From: Paraburkholderia caffeinilytica
GTDB taxonomy: Bacteria > Pseudomonadota > Gammaproteobacteria > Burkholderiales > Burkholderiaceae
Assembly: GCF_003368325.1 (NCBI RefSeq)
Contig: NZ_CP031467.1
Coordinates: forward strand, 310,001-374,000
DNA: 64,000 nucleotides
Direction of reading: 5' to 3'
Below, piece by piece: positions 55,261-63,996 of the stretch (the stretch's first letter is position 1; each line of letters starts with the position of its first letter). Both the position numbers and the translations under genes were made by a program. The notes below the pieces were generated by a model. That model searched no databases. It was not told the DNA's origin and was given only the letters and a program-made list of their open reading frames with translations.

Positions 55261-56838
55261 ATGCCGCAATTGGAAATCTTCTCGGATGCCGACATGGCAG
55301 CGGCAATCGACGACGCAGCTGTCAGGGGGCACGACGTCCTCGTCATTGCGAACGACTTCACCGCAGCTCTCGCGACGCGCGACAACCCGACAAGCGTCTG
55401 GACGCTGCGCGGACGCGGTGATTTCGGCTTGAAAAGTGGTGCCGCCACCCGCGCGCCGGCCGACTCGGGCACGCTCTGGTGGCTGGATGTGACGGGATCG
55501 CCAGTTGCGTCCGACCTCACTGCTATCACGCCAGTGCGGACTGCCCGCACAGACGTGGACGCTTGGTTGCAACATGCGGATTCGTTGACCCGACCCAGTG
55601 GACGGGGTCCTGCGCCCAAAGATGCTGACCTCGAAGACCTTGGTTATCTGGCCGCGTGGCGATGCCAGTTCTCGGGATGCGGAAAAGATCTGCGCACACA
55701 CGCCGTTTCTGGCGTCGCAAGCAAGTCGAGCTATTTCGCTCACATCATCGCGTCGTCGCCCAAAGGTCCGCGCGGCGATGCCCTGCTGTCCGGCGTGCGG
55801 GCGGACGATATAGAAAACTTCCTCCTTCTCTGCGACGAATGTCACCGCCGTATTGATCGCGAAGATCCTGACCGGTTTACGGTGGCCGTGCTGCAGAAAA
55901 TGCGTGAGGAAAGCATTGCAGAAGTCCGGCGGCTGCTCACTTCGCTGCAGTACCCGGAGGTAGTCCCTGTCGTGTTGATGGGCAACGTCACGGCTCAGTC
56001 ACCGCACTTCGTCGCGCGTGAAGCAGAGGAGGCTCTCTGGACCCGGAAGCTTCGCATGAAGCGTGGGCATGCACATACGTTCTTCGAAAATGGCTGGAAC
56101 CAATACGATCCTCACTCGGGACCGTACTGGTCATCGCTTTTCGGCTCGCTAGAAGGTGAACTGCCGCAACTACGCAAGTTTCTTCGCACAGCGTCGGACA
56201 CGGCAGGTACCGCACCGCTTGCGGTTTTCCCTCTGCACGGGACGTCGGTGCTGGTGCTCGCAGGTCGCCTGTTTGGAGAAGCGGGCGCGGTCAGTCTCTT
56301 CCAGTTCAGGCGCGAACGCCCAATCCAGGCTGAAGGCGGGCGTTGGGCGTTTGACTCGGACGTGCCTGTCTCGCCCTCAAACAAGTTTTTCGTAAATGAA
56401 CTACACCCCCATAGGGCCGGCGCCGAGGAAGCGTGCCTTGTCGTCTCGCTTACGTTCAAAATTTCGCCAGATCGCCTGCCGGCCGGGTTGACTGAGAACG
56501 ACTCGTTTACGATCGGCGCACTGGAAGTCTCTTCGAGTGAACGTCTGCACCACGACATCCTGACGAGCGAAGACGACATCGATCTGGTATCACAGCAGCT
56601 CGGTGAGGCCGTGCGTATTCTGCAGGACGACTGGGGCGTGAAGCGTGTCCACCTGTTCGTGGGTGCGCCCGCATCAGTATGCTTCAAGTTGGGCCAGAAA
56701 CTGCAGGCGCGCAATCACGCAACGTATCGATGTCATGAGTCATTGCCCGGACCGGGAGGTAGCTTCCTGCCAACGATCGAGATCGACAACCGGGAAGTGC
56801 GGTCGCTCCGCACGGGCGAAGCACTCAAACTGGCCTGA
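55261..56838 (+). CDS. cap5: Cap5-like HNH-SAVED effector nuclease of CBASS
   Basis: A 525-residue protein. Residues 1-120 are unassigned. Next comes an HNH domain: CQFSGCGKDL, YFAHIIASSPKGPRGD and NFLLLCDECHRRID with four zinc Cys. The C-terminal half is a SAVED domain, with FLRTASDTAGTAPLAVFPLH, KFFVNELHPHRAGAEEAC and DWGVKRVHLFVGAPASVCF. SAVED binds the cyclic nucleotide from the CD-NTase and unleashes the HNH domain to destroy DNA. The ATG at 55261 has AAAGGG five bases upstream; the frame begins at 55207. It is separated from its CD-NTase by capW. Confidence 0.9.
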   Translation: MPQLEIFSDADMAAAIDDAAVRGHDVLVIANDFTAALATRDNPTSVWTLRGRGDFGLKSGAATRAPADSGTLWWLDVTGSPVASDLTAITPVRTARTDVDAWLQHADSLTRPSGRGPAPKDADLEDLGYLAAWRCQFSGCGKDLRTHAVSGVASKSSYFAHIIASSPKGPRGDALLSGVRADDIENFLLLCDECHRRIDREDPDRFTVAVLQKMREESIAEVRRLLTSLQYPEVVPVVLMGNVTAQSPHFVAREAEEALWTRKLRMKRGHAHTFFENGWNQYDPHSGPYWSSLFGSLEGELPQLRKFLRTASDTAGTAPLAVFPLHGTSVLVLAGRLFGEAGAVSLFQFRRERPIQAEGGRWAFDSDVPVSPSNKFFVNELHPHRAGAEEACLVVSLTFKISPDRLPAGLTENDSFTIGALEVSSSERLHHDILTSEDDIDLVSQQLGEAVRILQDDWGVKRVHLFVGAPASVCFKLGQKLQARNHATYRCHESLPGPGGSFLPTIEIDNREVRSLRTGEALKLA

Positions 56839-57387
56839 CGCGCTCGCTCAGCCGCACAGTCAATGCGACTTGCGACGTACTGAAACCCCATCGATGAAAT
56901 GCTAGCAGCTCTTGCTGCCGCCCCGAACATGCTAGATGGCACCAAGGAAGACGGCGTGCCTTTTATGAAAGACTACCTTCGTCACTCATTTGTGTGAGCA
57001 GCGAACAGCTGGCTTGGGGGCGACGATGTAACTCGACACTTAAGCCACCGGGTGCTTACCCAGCAGCAAAGGCCTCAGCATGAGACATGCAGATCACCTC
57101 GCGTGCGCCCTTCGGACATCGATCAAATTCGAGAACTGCGAGCGACGATTACTTCGTCCTACGCTGCCCCAACTCTATAGCGGCAACGAGCACCTCCAAT
57201 ACAGAATTCGCGACACCAACGTAATCGCCCTTTCGAAAGCACGATGCGCTCTTGATACAATGACGCGATCAGCTTGACCTTGCTGGCGAGCCGTGGGTCC
57301 AGCAGGGAACCAGTGGACGTCCCGGTACGCAGAGAAAGCACGAGATCATCGTCTACCCAGACGCTAACGGACACTAGCCAATCAAAG
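56839..57387. other. Intergenic, no clear gene
   Basis: About 550 bases between the effector and NADAR genes. A minus-strand frame at 57159-57374 begins MSVSVWVDDDLVLSLRTGTS and continues with SLLDPRLASKVKLIASLYQE, which reads somewhat like protein, but there is no ribosome-binding site or family match. I see no repeats. Confidence 0.35.
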
Positions 57388-57918
57388 ATGCAAGATATCG
57401 AATTCTATCGCGCAAACGAAAAACCATACGGCGTTTTCAGTAATCTGTATAAACGCGCAATCGTATTTGAAGGCATCGAGTATGCCACGTCAGAACACGC
57501 CTATCAGGCGGGCAAAGCCAGAAAGGATTCAGTTCGCGAGTGGCTCATGGCTGCGCCCTCACCATCGCTGCTTGCGATGGCGGCGCATGGACTATATGTG
57601 TGGGACGTTCACCCTGACTGGTCCAAAACCAAATTCGCCAGGATGAAACAGGTACTGCATGCCAAATTCACCCAGCACCAGGACTTGCAGGAGATTCTGC
57701 TCTCGACAGGCGATGCCAGACTGGTCGAAACCGCGACCGTCGACAACGCGGTCAACCGGCTTTGGGGGCAGGTGAACGGTGTCGGGAAAAATATGCTTGG
57801 GGTCTTGCTGATGGAGGTCCGCTCAGAAATCCGGGCATCGCTTGTCAAACCTTCCCGGGCAAAGACAAAGCCCCCTGTCTCCCGCCGGAAATCAAACCGG
57901 GAAAAGCTCACAGCATAA
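57388..57918 (+). CDS. NADAR family N-glycosidase/ADP-ribose-linked protein
   Basis: A 176-residue NADAR (YbiA-like) domain. It has the signatures YGVFSNLYKRAIVFEGIEYA, TSEHAYQAGKARKD, FARMKQVLHAKFTQHQDLQE, LLSTGDARLVE and NRLWGQVNGVGKNMLGVLLM. Members act on N-glycosidic bonds of riboflavin intermediates, and some remove ADP-ribose from guanine bases as antitoxins to DarT. A C-terminal tail is Lys/Arg/Ser-rich. No DarT gene is seen. Its 3' end overlaps the PfkB gene's 3' end (27 bases, convergent). I chose the ATG at 57388; no strong site supports it. Confidence 0.85.
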   Translation: MQDIEFYRANEKPYGVFSNLYKRAIVFEGIEYATSEHAYQAGKARKDSVREWLMAAPSPSLLAMAAHGLYVWDVHPDWSKTKFARMKQVLHAKFTQHQDLQEILLSTGDARLVETATVDNAVNRLWGQVNGVGKNMLGVLLMEVRSEIRASLVKPSRAKTKPPVSRRKSNREKLTA

Positions 57919-59001
57919 CTTCGCGGGCTTTCGCGGGGAGATATGCAGCCCAACTCCGGAGTACGATGACCTGCCGACCGCCTGCGCGGATTCATAAGCG
58001 TCGCGCCAATCTCCAGCTTCCCAGATTGCATCTGGGTCACGGCCTTCCATCAGATCAGCCAAGGCCAGCAACTTGTCTCTCGCCTCATATCGGGCCAACC
58101 CACGTGCCCCTGAATGCATGCAGTTCAGGGCGGCCAGCGCCTGACCGAACCGAAGAGACGCCGCAAGCGTTGGCGTGTTCAATTCTCGCGACGAACGGGC
58201 CCCGTGTAACGCGTAAAGCAAACCTGCAGTACACCAGTCACCCGCTCCGGCCGTGTCAGTCACACGCGGGACACTGAATGCCGCCAGCGTCCGCCAACTC
58301 CCCTGCGGCATGTCGGACGCCACCCTGAAGCGAAGTCCCTGTGCGCCCAGTGTCTGAATAACCACCTCAACATCCGAGCAGTCAAACGCCGCCAGTTCAG
58401 TGATTCGTTCGTCCGCGTACTTCAGGATGTGACACGCATCGATCGCCCGCTGAAAATCCGATGCGCTGACAGCAACGGCGGATGGCTCGAACACGACTAA
58501 CGCCCCCCGACTACGGTAATTGTCGGCCAGATTAAGCGACCAGTCAGTGACGCGATCAAAGTAGAAAACATCCGGCCGTTCGATCTGCCGCAGCACCGTA
58601 CGGCAGTATGCATCACCAACCTCCGCCGCAAACCCCCTCTTCTGTCCACAAAAGGGGCACGAGAAACTGAATCTGTGAGTACATTCGTGATTGCCGGGCC
58701 ACTGGTAGACAACCGGCGTATGAGCATGGTCTTCGTGCTTGATGAACCGGGTATCCGCCCGAAGAACCTCAAACTCACGGCGGATACGCCTGCCGGCGAC
58801 ATCATCTCCAAGCCGCGCGACCGGGGCGCTCGACCAGCCAAGGAAGGCGAGAATAGCCAGAACGTTCCCCGCCGAGCCACCCAATTCGGCCCGCACGCTG
58901 GTCCTATCCTCACCAAGGAGGACATCCAGCGCCAGCAGACCTGTCCCCACGACGTGTGGTCGCGCGTCAGACCTTTCAGGCAAGCTCAATCGAATTGTCA
59001 T
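57892..59001 (-). CDS. PfkB-family carbohydrate/nucleoside kinase with Cys insert
   Basis: A 369-residue ribokinase-fold kinase. AELGGSAGNVLAILAFLG (residues 38-55) is PfkB signature 1 and TDTAGAGDWCTAGLLYAL contains the catalytic Asp255. Between them, residues 103-122 (GNHECTHRFSFSCPFCGQKR) add Cys107, Cys115 and Cys118, a metal-binding-like insert not expected in this family. It phosphorylates a sugar or nucleoside with ATP. GGGG lies six bases before the ATG; the upstream gene's stop overlaps its start by 26 bases. It is the last gene of the five-gene operon. Confidence 0.87.
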   Translation of the reverse strand: MTIRLSLPERSDARPHVVGTGLLALDVLLGEDRTSVRAELGGSAGNVLAILAFLGWSSAPVARLGDDVAGRRIRREFEVLRADTRFIKHEDHAHTPVVYQWPGNHECTHRFSFSCPFCGQKRGFAAEVGDAYCRTVLRQIERPDVFYFDRVTDWSLNLADNYRSRGALVVFEPSAVAVSASDFQRAIDACHILKYADERITELAAFDCSDVEVVIQTLGAQGLRFRVASDMPQGSWRTLAAFSVPRVTDTAGAGDWCTAGLLYALHGARSSRELNTPTLAASLRFGQALAALNCMHSGARGLARYEARDKLLALADLMEGRDPDAIWEAGDWRDAYESAQAVGRSSYSGVGLHISPRKPAKLCCELFPV

Positions 59002-60082
59002 AGGGAACCCCAGCAAGCCAAACGTGCCACAAGTGGTTGGGCTTTTGAACAGTCAGCCCTGCGGGAGGTGCTGAGGCAGTAGTATACCCGATCGTCTCTA
59101 CATACAGCATCGGGAGGTCCAGGTCGATCGCAGCCAGCAGCATTCCCAGACTGCCCATGCGCCAGCCGTTCGGCGAAAGCACGGTGATCGCAGTCTGGTT
59201 GGTCGCCTGAAATACCTCTTTGCGCGCGGCGTCCATCCTCGAAATCGACTGGAAGACATCCATCGGGTCCGATTCGTGAGCGTAGATGATGTTCAGATGG
59301 CTGCTCTCCCAGTCGCCAAGGAGCAGATCGCCAAATTCGAAGAGCAGATCGTCCCCGCGCCGGGGACGCGCCGAAGGAAATGGAACGATCGGGCAGACCT
59401 CGGCCACCGGGGAGTTTGCCGATAGTGCCTGAAACATGGTGCTCATCTGAGCCAGCGAATTCTCCGCGAGTTGTGGCACCCACAGCTTCAGGTTGTCAGC
59501 GCTGACATCGAGTCCCATTGTCCCCTGAAAACCGTGCATCCACTCTGCACGGTCGTTGGATTCCGACTCCAGCCTGATCTCGCGATGATCATTCGTCGCC
59601 ATCAGAACGTGAACGTTCGCGCCAGACTGCACGCTCCGCTCAATCGCCTGCTTGACGAGCGGAAAGCATATCCCGCGCGACATTCCTGTCGCGTCGATGA
59701 CAACGTCAGCGTAATCGTCTTCGTACCAGCTGTCCGCCGCACGGGCAGCGACGCGCCCCCCGACCGTTGCACCGTCATCGGCCACGATACGCACGTCCTC
59801 AAACCGGAGCTGATCTCGCGGTATCGTTCGCTCGAGGTACGCAACATGGCTGGCGCCAATGTCATTCAATGTCTTCGAGCTATCGCGCCGTCTTTCCACC
59901 ATAAAGCGAAAATCGACGCATTTTGCCGCCGCCAGCACAGTCGCAAAATAGAGGCTGCTCGTCTCAACGCCAACGGTCCCGATAAACAGCACGCGCCTCG
60001 ACTTCATCAGGTGTTCCGACAGAAAGGGAAGGACGTCGGCGTCGCTCTGAGCGTAACACTTGTTTCGGGAAAAGCGATTCAT
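58976..60082 (-). CDS. Unrecognised Rossmann-like protein
   Basis: A 368-residue protein. RRVLFIGTVGVETSSLYFA (residues 29-47) and YADVVIDATGMSRGICFPL look like a Rossmann-type nucleotide fold with Asp and Gly turns. Later segments include LLLGDWESSHLNIIYAHESD and LSPNGWRMGSLGMLLAAIDL. I match no family. It could bind a nucleotide, NAD or a CoA-like molecule. The ATG overlaps the ATPase stop by four bases (ATGA), so it is translationally coupled. Confidence 0.75.
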   Translation of the reverse strand: MNRFSRNKCYAQSDADVLPFLSEHLMKSRRVLFIGTVGVETSSLYFATVLAAAKCVDFRFMVERRRDSSKTLNDIGASHVAYLERTIPRDQLRFEDVRIVADDGATVGGRVAARAADSWYEDDYADVVIDATGMSRGICFPLVKQAIERSVQSGANVHVLMATNDHREIRLESESNDRAEWMHGFQGTMGLDVSADNLKLWVPQLAENSLAQMSTMFQALSANSPVAEVCPIVPFPSARPRRGDDLLFEFGDLLLGDWESSHLNIIYAHESDPMDVFQSISRMDAARKEVFQATNQTAITVLSPNGWRMGSLGMLLAAIDLDLPMLYVETIGYTTASAPPAGLTVQKPNHLWHVWLAGVPYDNSIELA

Positions 60083-61989
60083 TCACCAATACTCGCAATG
60101 AGCTCCGACAAGTGGCCCTCACAAAAGCCGCCACGCCCAAACGTCAGTCCGTGCTTCAAAATGGGAAGTCCACCCAGTTGAAACAGGCACCATGTCCGTC
60201 GCTTGCATTCATAGTTCTCGGTCAGAGAAAGCGCGTTATAGGCAAGCGCATAATGCAGAACGACAACAAGATTCCCTCCGTCCTTCTGGAACCGGTCCAT
60301 TTCGGACTGCGGTATGCCGAACGCGTTGGCGCCGTCATCGAGCGGCGCGTTCGGTTCACGAGTACGGACCTTGCAGCGGGATGCGATGAATTCGATCAGC
60401 CGGCGTACTGCATCACTGTGCGGGAAGTTCCAGCGCTCGATTGTAGAAGTCGCCTGCCGGATCAGGATTTCATTTTGTACTTTCGCCTCCAGTCGAGGCT
60501 CGCGTCCGCGCACAATCCTGGTTTCAACGTTATCGACCAATGCGCCCGCCAGCTGAATAAACTGCTCGATATTCTCGCTACTCGCATCGGCCAGCCGATC
60601 AAACCCATAGTAGAAAGGCCGACCGTAATCATGGAGTAACTGGAGGTTAGCGCCGGCAATTAACGAGGCGTTCACCGAACGTGACGCTGCTTGCTCATCC
60701 GGTTGCGATTCAAGTTCCTCCGGCTCCGAAGCAAATAGCTCCGTCTGAGGGGAACGACGGGACTCGCGATGTATCAGGATCCGGAGCAGCGCCTGCCGGG
60801 TATCATCTGGCAGTTCAGCAGGAATCCATGATCTGACGAGGTCAACACGCTTTGCCGCGAACCCACTGTCCTCGATCACCTTCTTGACCGCCGTTGCAAG
60901 TTGCCGCATATCCGCAGACGGCAATACAGGATCCTTCGTCGACAGACAGTCCTCAAGACGGATCGACTGCCTGCGCAACGTGGGCATCTGTTCGATATAA
61001 CGCTTTGATATGTCCTTGACCGTGGCCTTGAACGCGCGCTTGTCCGCCGTACCCTTCTGCATGAGTTTGAGCACCCAATCGCGGTCCCGGGTACTACCTG
61101 CGGCACTGACAGACGCCCGCTCCGGATCCGCCGTCAACGCGTGCCGGAATACATCGTGACCAATCGCATCGACGCGCGTGACCAGCCATCTGGCGACCTT
61201 CAGTTCCCGTCCCTGCAACCACTGCTCAACATCCGCGAACTGTTCAGGATGCAGTTCATGCGCGTCATCGATAATCGACAACGGTCTCATCGTAATTTCG
61301 CCGCCGTCCACCCCCGCGATGGCCGGAATGCGGATCGCCTCGATGATCGAAAAGGCCTCGTAAGTGCTTTGCGGGCCGATCTCGGTCAATTGATGCTCCG
61401 CCGGCGGCACCAGGGCCGTGACGATCCGGAATATGCGGGCTTCCACCGACCGAGCATAGTCCCGAAAAGCAAGCGTATCCTCGACGTGAATAAGCTTCGC
61501 CTGAACCTCAAACTGCTCGCGTGCAACTATCCTGACCTGCGAAAGATCGGCACCGGCCCCCTCAATCTTTCTTAACCAGCCAAGTACCGAGCGAACTTGG
61601 ATCAATGAACGCAGAAGGGACGCCTTCACCTTGGTCGAATACGGCAATTCCCAGATATCGCGCATATCGGGGGTTGTCGCAAGCCGATAGGCCAGTATTC
61701 GCGGTCGAAGGTCCTCGATGACCAGACACTCGGTCAGCGCACGGGTTACGTCCTTATGGTCAGTACTGGGCAACGACCTCAACAACGCGACAACGGTATC
61801 GAGTTCGATCAGCCGCGCGATCGTGGTCTTCCCGCTACCCGGCGTTCCGACCACGATAACGAGTCTGTCAAAGAACGATGCAGCATTGCTTTCGAAGAAC
61901 CGTCTGAGAGGCTCCGGGCTGAGAATAGAAAGCAGCGCGCCCGGCGCGTCGAAATATTCCGTGGCGCGTTTCTTGAATGGATTATCCAT
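60079..61989 (-). CDS. Large P-loop ATPase (AAA/STAND-like)
   Basis: A 636-residue ATPase. Walker A is VVGTPGSGKTTIARL (residues 47-61), Walker B is PLSIIDDAHELHPEQ (236-250) and the following WLVTRVDAIGHD (from 269) looks like sensor 1, so the nucleotide site appears complete. The C-terminal 350 residues are helical and unassigned, perhaps a sensor or oligomerisation arm. It overlaps the PRTase stop by eight bases. In defence loci such proteins often act as sensors or signal-gated regulators; this is inference. Confidence 0.85.
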   Translation of the reverse strand: MDNPFKKRATEYFDAPGALLSILSPEPLRRFFESNAASFFDRLVIVVGTPGSGKTTIARLIELDTVVALLRSLPSTDHKDVTRALTECLVIEDLRPRILAYRLATTPDMRDIWELPYSTKVKASLLRSLIQVRSVLGWLRKIEGAGADLSQVRIVAREQFEVQAKLIHVEDTLAFRDYARSVEARIFRIVTALVPPAEHQLTEIGPQSTYEAFSIIEAIRIPAIAGVDGGEITMRPLSIIDDAHELHPEQFADVEQWLQGRELKVARWLVTRVDAIGHDVFRHALTADPERASVSAAGSTRDRDWVLKLMQKGTADKRAFKATVKDISKRYIEQMPTLRRQSIRLEDCLSTKDPVLPSADMRQLATAVKKVIEDSGFAAKRVDLVRSWIPAELPDDTRQALLRILIHRESRRSPQTELFASEPEELESQPDEQAASRSVNASLIAGANLQLLHDYGRPFYYGFDRLADASSENIEQFIQLAGALVDNVETRIVRGREPRLEAKVQNEILIRQATSTIERWNFPHSDAVRRLIEFIASRCKVRTREPNAPLDDGANAFGIPQSEMDRFQKDGGNLVVVLHYALAYNALSLTENYECKRRTWCLFQLGGLPILKHGLTFGRGGFCEGHLSELIASIGE

Positions 61990-63091
61990 GGTCGGCGTGT
62001 CGCTTTTTCCGGGAGAACAGTGGTCTCATCTGATGCGCGGGTGGCGCGTGGCGAGGTCCGGATGTCGCCCATAGAATCGCGACCGAGTTATTCGGAGCAT
62101 TGTGATAAAGCACAACAGGCAGCCCGCACGCCCTATAGCCATACCAGACATCCTTCTTGAGATGCTCGTCCTCAATTGAAGGGTCGTAGCAGTCTTTGAG
62201 CAACCTGACCAGATCCGCCGGACCGTTGTCGTCAATCACAATGTCATTACTGAGGATGGCAGAAAAAGTCGATTCGAAGCGGAACGCTCCGGTTGCAACG
62301 CGGAATCGGCCAATGGCATCGTCCACGGTTCCCGTCGCGCGGCTGGAGGCCAGGTAGTGGTGAATATGGATACAGCAGTCGGCGGTAAGCGACGTGCCAA
62401 GCCGCCCTTGGTTCTGGTCGCAGAAGACAGGGATCTTCCCCTTCCACTCGCCCTTCTCGTTCTGCCGAATGAGCGTAGCACCCGATGCGGTGAAATCATC
62501 GATCAGGCAGACGCGTTCAAACATTGCCGCCTCGTCGCAGAAACCCCGTTTGTCTAGACGCTCACGCAAGGCCTCGTTCAACTTCTTCCACTTCTCGTTT
62601 GATATTTCGCTGGCAGCCACAACCTGCTCCGTGGAAACGCGCCCTTCGTTATCTCGACGAAATATGTCAATCTTCGCCCCGTCACTCAACCCAACATAAA
62701 GCGTCCGGATCCCGATCAATTCGAGGTGACGTTCGGCCGCCTTATTGCCCCACGTTCTATACAGAGGTACGCCCAACTGCTTCGCCACCTCGGTGCGCAT
62801 GCAGCGCAGAAGCACTGGCATTGTCAGATCCACCAGATGATGCATTTCGCCCTGACTGACAAATACAAGCTGCTTTCGAAGAAAGCTGTAGGCCGTCGTG
62901 CGATCCTTCCGGGCGAACTGCCCAAGCCAGGCGAGAAGGTTCACGTAAAAGCGCGCTCCGGGACTGTAGCCCTGGTAATGGTCATATTTGGCGCCGACCA
63001 TCAGCCGCAACCAGGCAAACTCTTCTGTTGCCCGGGTCTCGTCCCATTCCATCAGGTCTGCCAGCAGGCGCATGGCAAGTTGTGCCTTCAT
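61982..63091 (-). CDS. Phosphoribosyltransferase-like protein
   Basis: A 369-residue protein. The PRPP-binding motif is VCLIDDFTASGATLIRQ (residues 194-210), the hallmark of type I PRTases. The flanking segments LLRCMRTEVAKQLGVPLYRT and IRTLYVGLSDGAKIDIFRRD may be the hood and flexible loop. About 110 residues at each end are extra for a simple PRTase (about 200). It may add or remove a ribose 5-phosphate on a base. Its ATG overlaps the HAD stop by four bases (ATGA). Confidence 0.85.
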   Translation of the reverse strand: MKAQLAMRLLADLMEWDETRATEEFAWLRLMVGAKYDHYQGYSPGARFYVNLLAWLGQFARKDRTTAYSFLRKQLVFVSQGEMHHLVDLTMPVLLRCMRTEVAKQLGVPLYRTWGNKAAERHLELIGIRTLYVGLSDGAKIDIFRRDNEGRVSTEQVVAASEISNEKWKKLNEALRERLDKRGFCDEAAMFERVCLIDDFTASGATLIRQNEKGEWKGKIPVFCDQNQGRLGTSLTADCCIHIHHYLASSRATGTVDDAIGRFRVATGAFRFESTFSAILSNDIVIDDNGPADLVRLLKDCYDPSIEDEHLKKDVWYGYRACGLPVVLYHNAPNNSVAILWATSGPRHAPPAHQMRPLFSRKKRHADHG

Positions 63092-63996
63092 CTTTCAAAC
63101 CCCGGCACTGTCAGAATTGCACGAACATGTTCGATAAACTCCGGCGCAAACCGCAGCGCCCCTCCTTCGATCACGAGCGCCTTGAGGTAAAACCGCGTAC
63201 CCTGCGCGCCCATCAGGCCTAGAGGCAGAAAATTCCAGCAGGCGTCCCTCGCAATCGAGACACCATTTACACTGAGGCCCAGACCTGCGTTGAGAAATTC
63301 ATAATCGTTACCCTCGATGTCACCCGAATCTCCCAGCCTCAGAATTTCGTCATCGCGACCACAACCAACGGTCGCGGCAATGGCCGAAACAACTCTGTCC
63401 TTACCCGCAGATTCTGTGAGCACGTCTATTGAGTGGCCGGAATAAAAAATTCTCCATCCCCCATACCCTTTGGTGTTGAGCCATTGGCGCACGTAGGCCC
63501 CAACGCGGTACTTCGCTGAGTGATCACGAATTCGGAGGCTCAACTGCCCTTCGCCAATTTTCGGCGACGACTTCAACGCGCCGAGCAGGGTTGACTCGGT
63601 CAACCACTCGGTCAACTCGACGAACCTCGGGTCCGGCTTACCCTGCACCGGCGCCGCCGCGGCGAGACCAGATACGATCGACCCACTATAAAAACCGATC
63701 GTGATCCGCTCCCACAGTCCCTCATCCAGCTTGCCCCGCAGATCATCGTGCAGCGAATCACCTCGACCTGTTGCAAAGCCGATCGGAAATCCGGCACCTG
63801 CTATACGCGCAATTTCCGATATAAGGCAGGCATCCAGCCCCTCAAACCGGAGGTCTGTGTTGCAGAACGTTCCGTCGAAATCGCAAACCAGTGCACGAAA
63901 TCGGGCCCGCTCAAGCCGGTTGGCGAACGCAACGCCGGCCAGCCTGAATGTTTCGTAGGTCGCGCGCGGCGCATTCACGTTTCGTACTTTCCGCAC
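63088..63996 (-). CDS. HAD-family phosphatase, possibly cut at the window edge
   Basis: A Cof-like haloacid-dehalogenase-fold phosphatase of about 300 residues. Motifs are ALVCDFDGTFCNTDLR (Asp39, Asp41), FATGRGD (motif II Thr76), the Lys199 in ESAGKDRVVSAI and LGDSGDIEGNDYEF (222-231). A C-terminal extra domain of about 60 residues follows. The frame continues to the right edge; GTG at 63996 or 63978 could start it or the gene may be longer. It is the first visible gene of the five-gene operon. Confidence 0.85.
   Translation of the reverse strand: MRKVRNVNAPRATYETFRLAGVAFANRLERARFRALVCDFDGTFCNTDLRFEGLDACLISEIARIAGAGFPIGFATGRGDSLHDDLRGKLDEGLWERITIGFYSGSIVSGLAAAAPVQGKPDPRFVELTEWLTESTLLGALKSSPKIGEGQLSLRIRDHSAKYRVGAYVRQWLNTKGYGGWRIFYSGHSIDVLTESAGKDRVVSAIAATVGCGRDDEILRLGDSGDIEGNDYEFLNAGLGLSVNGVSIARDACWNFLPLGLMGAQGTRFYLKALVIEGGALRFAPEFIEHVRAILTVPGFER

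Noticed and set aside
57388..57918. NADAR as half of a DarT-NADAR toxin-antitoxin pair
   Set aside because: No DarT-like ADP-ribosyltransferase frame was found on either side.
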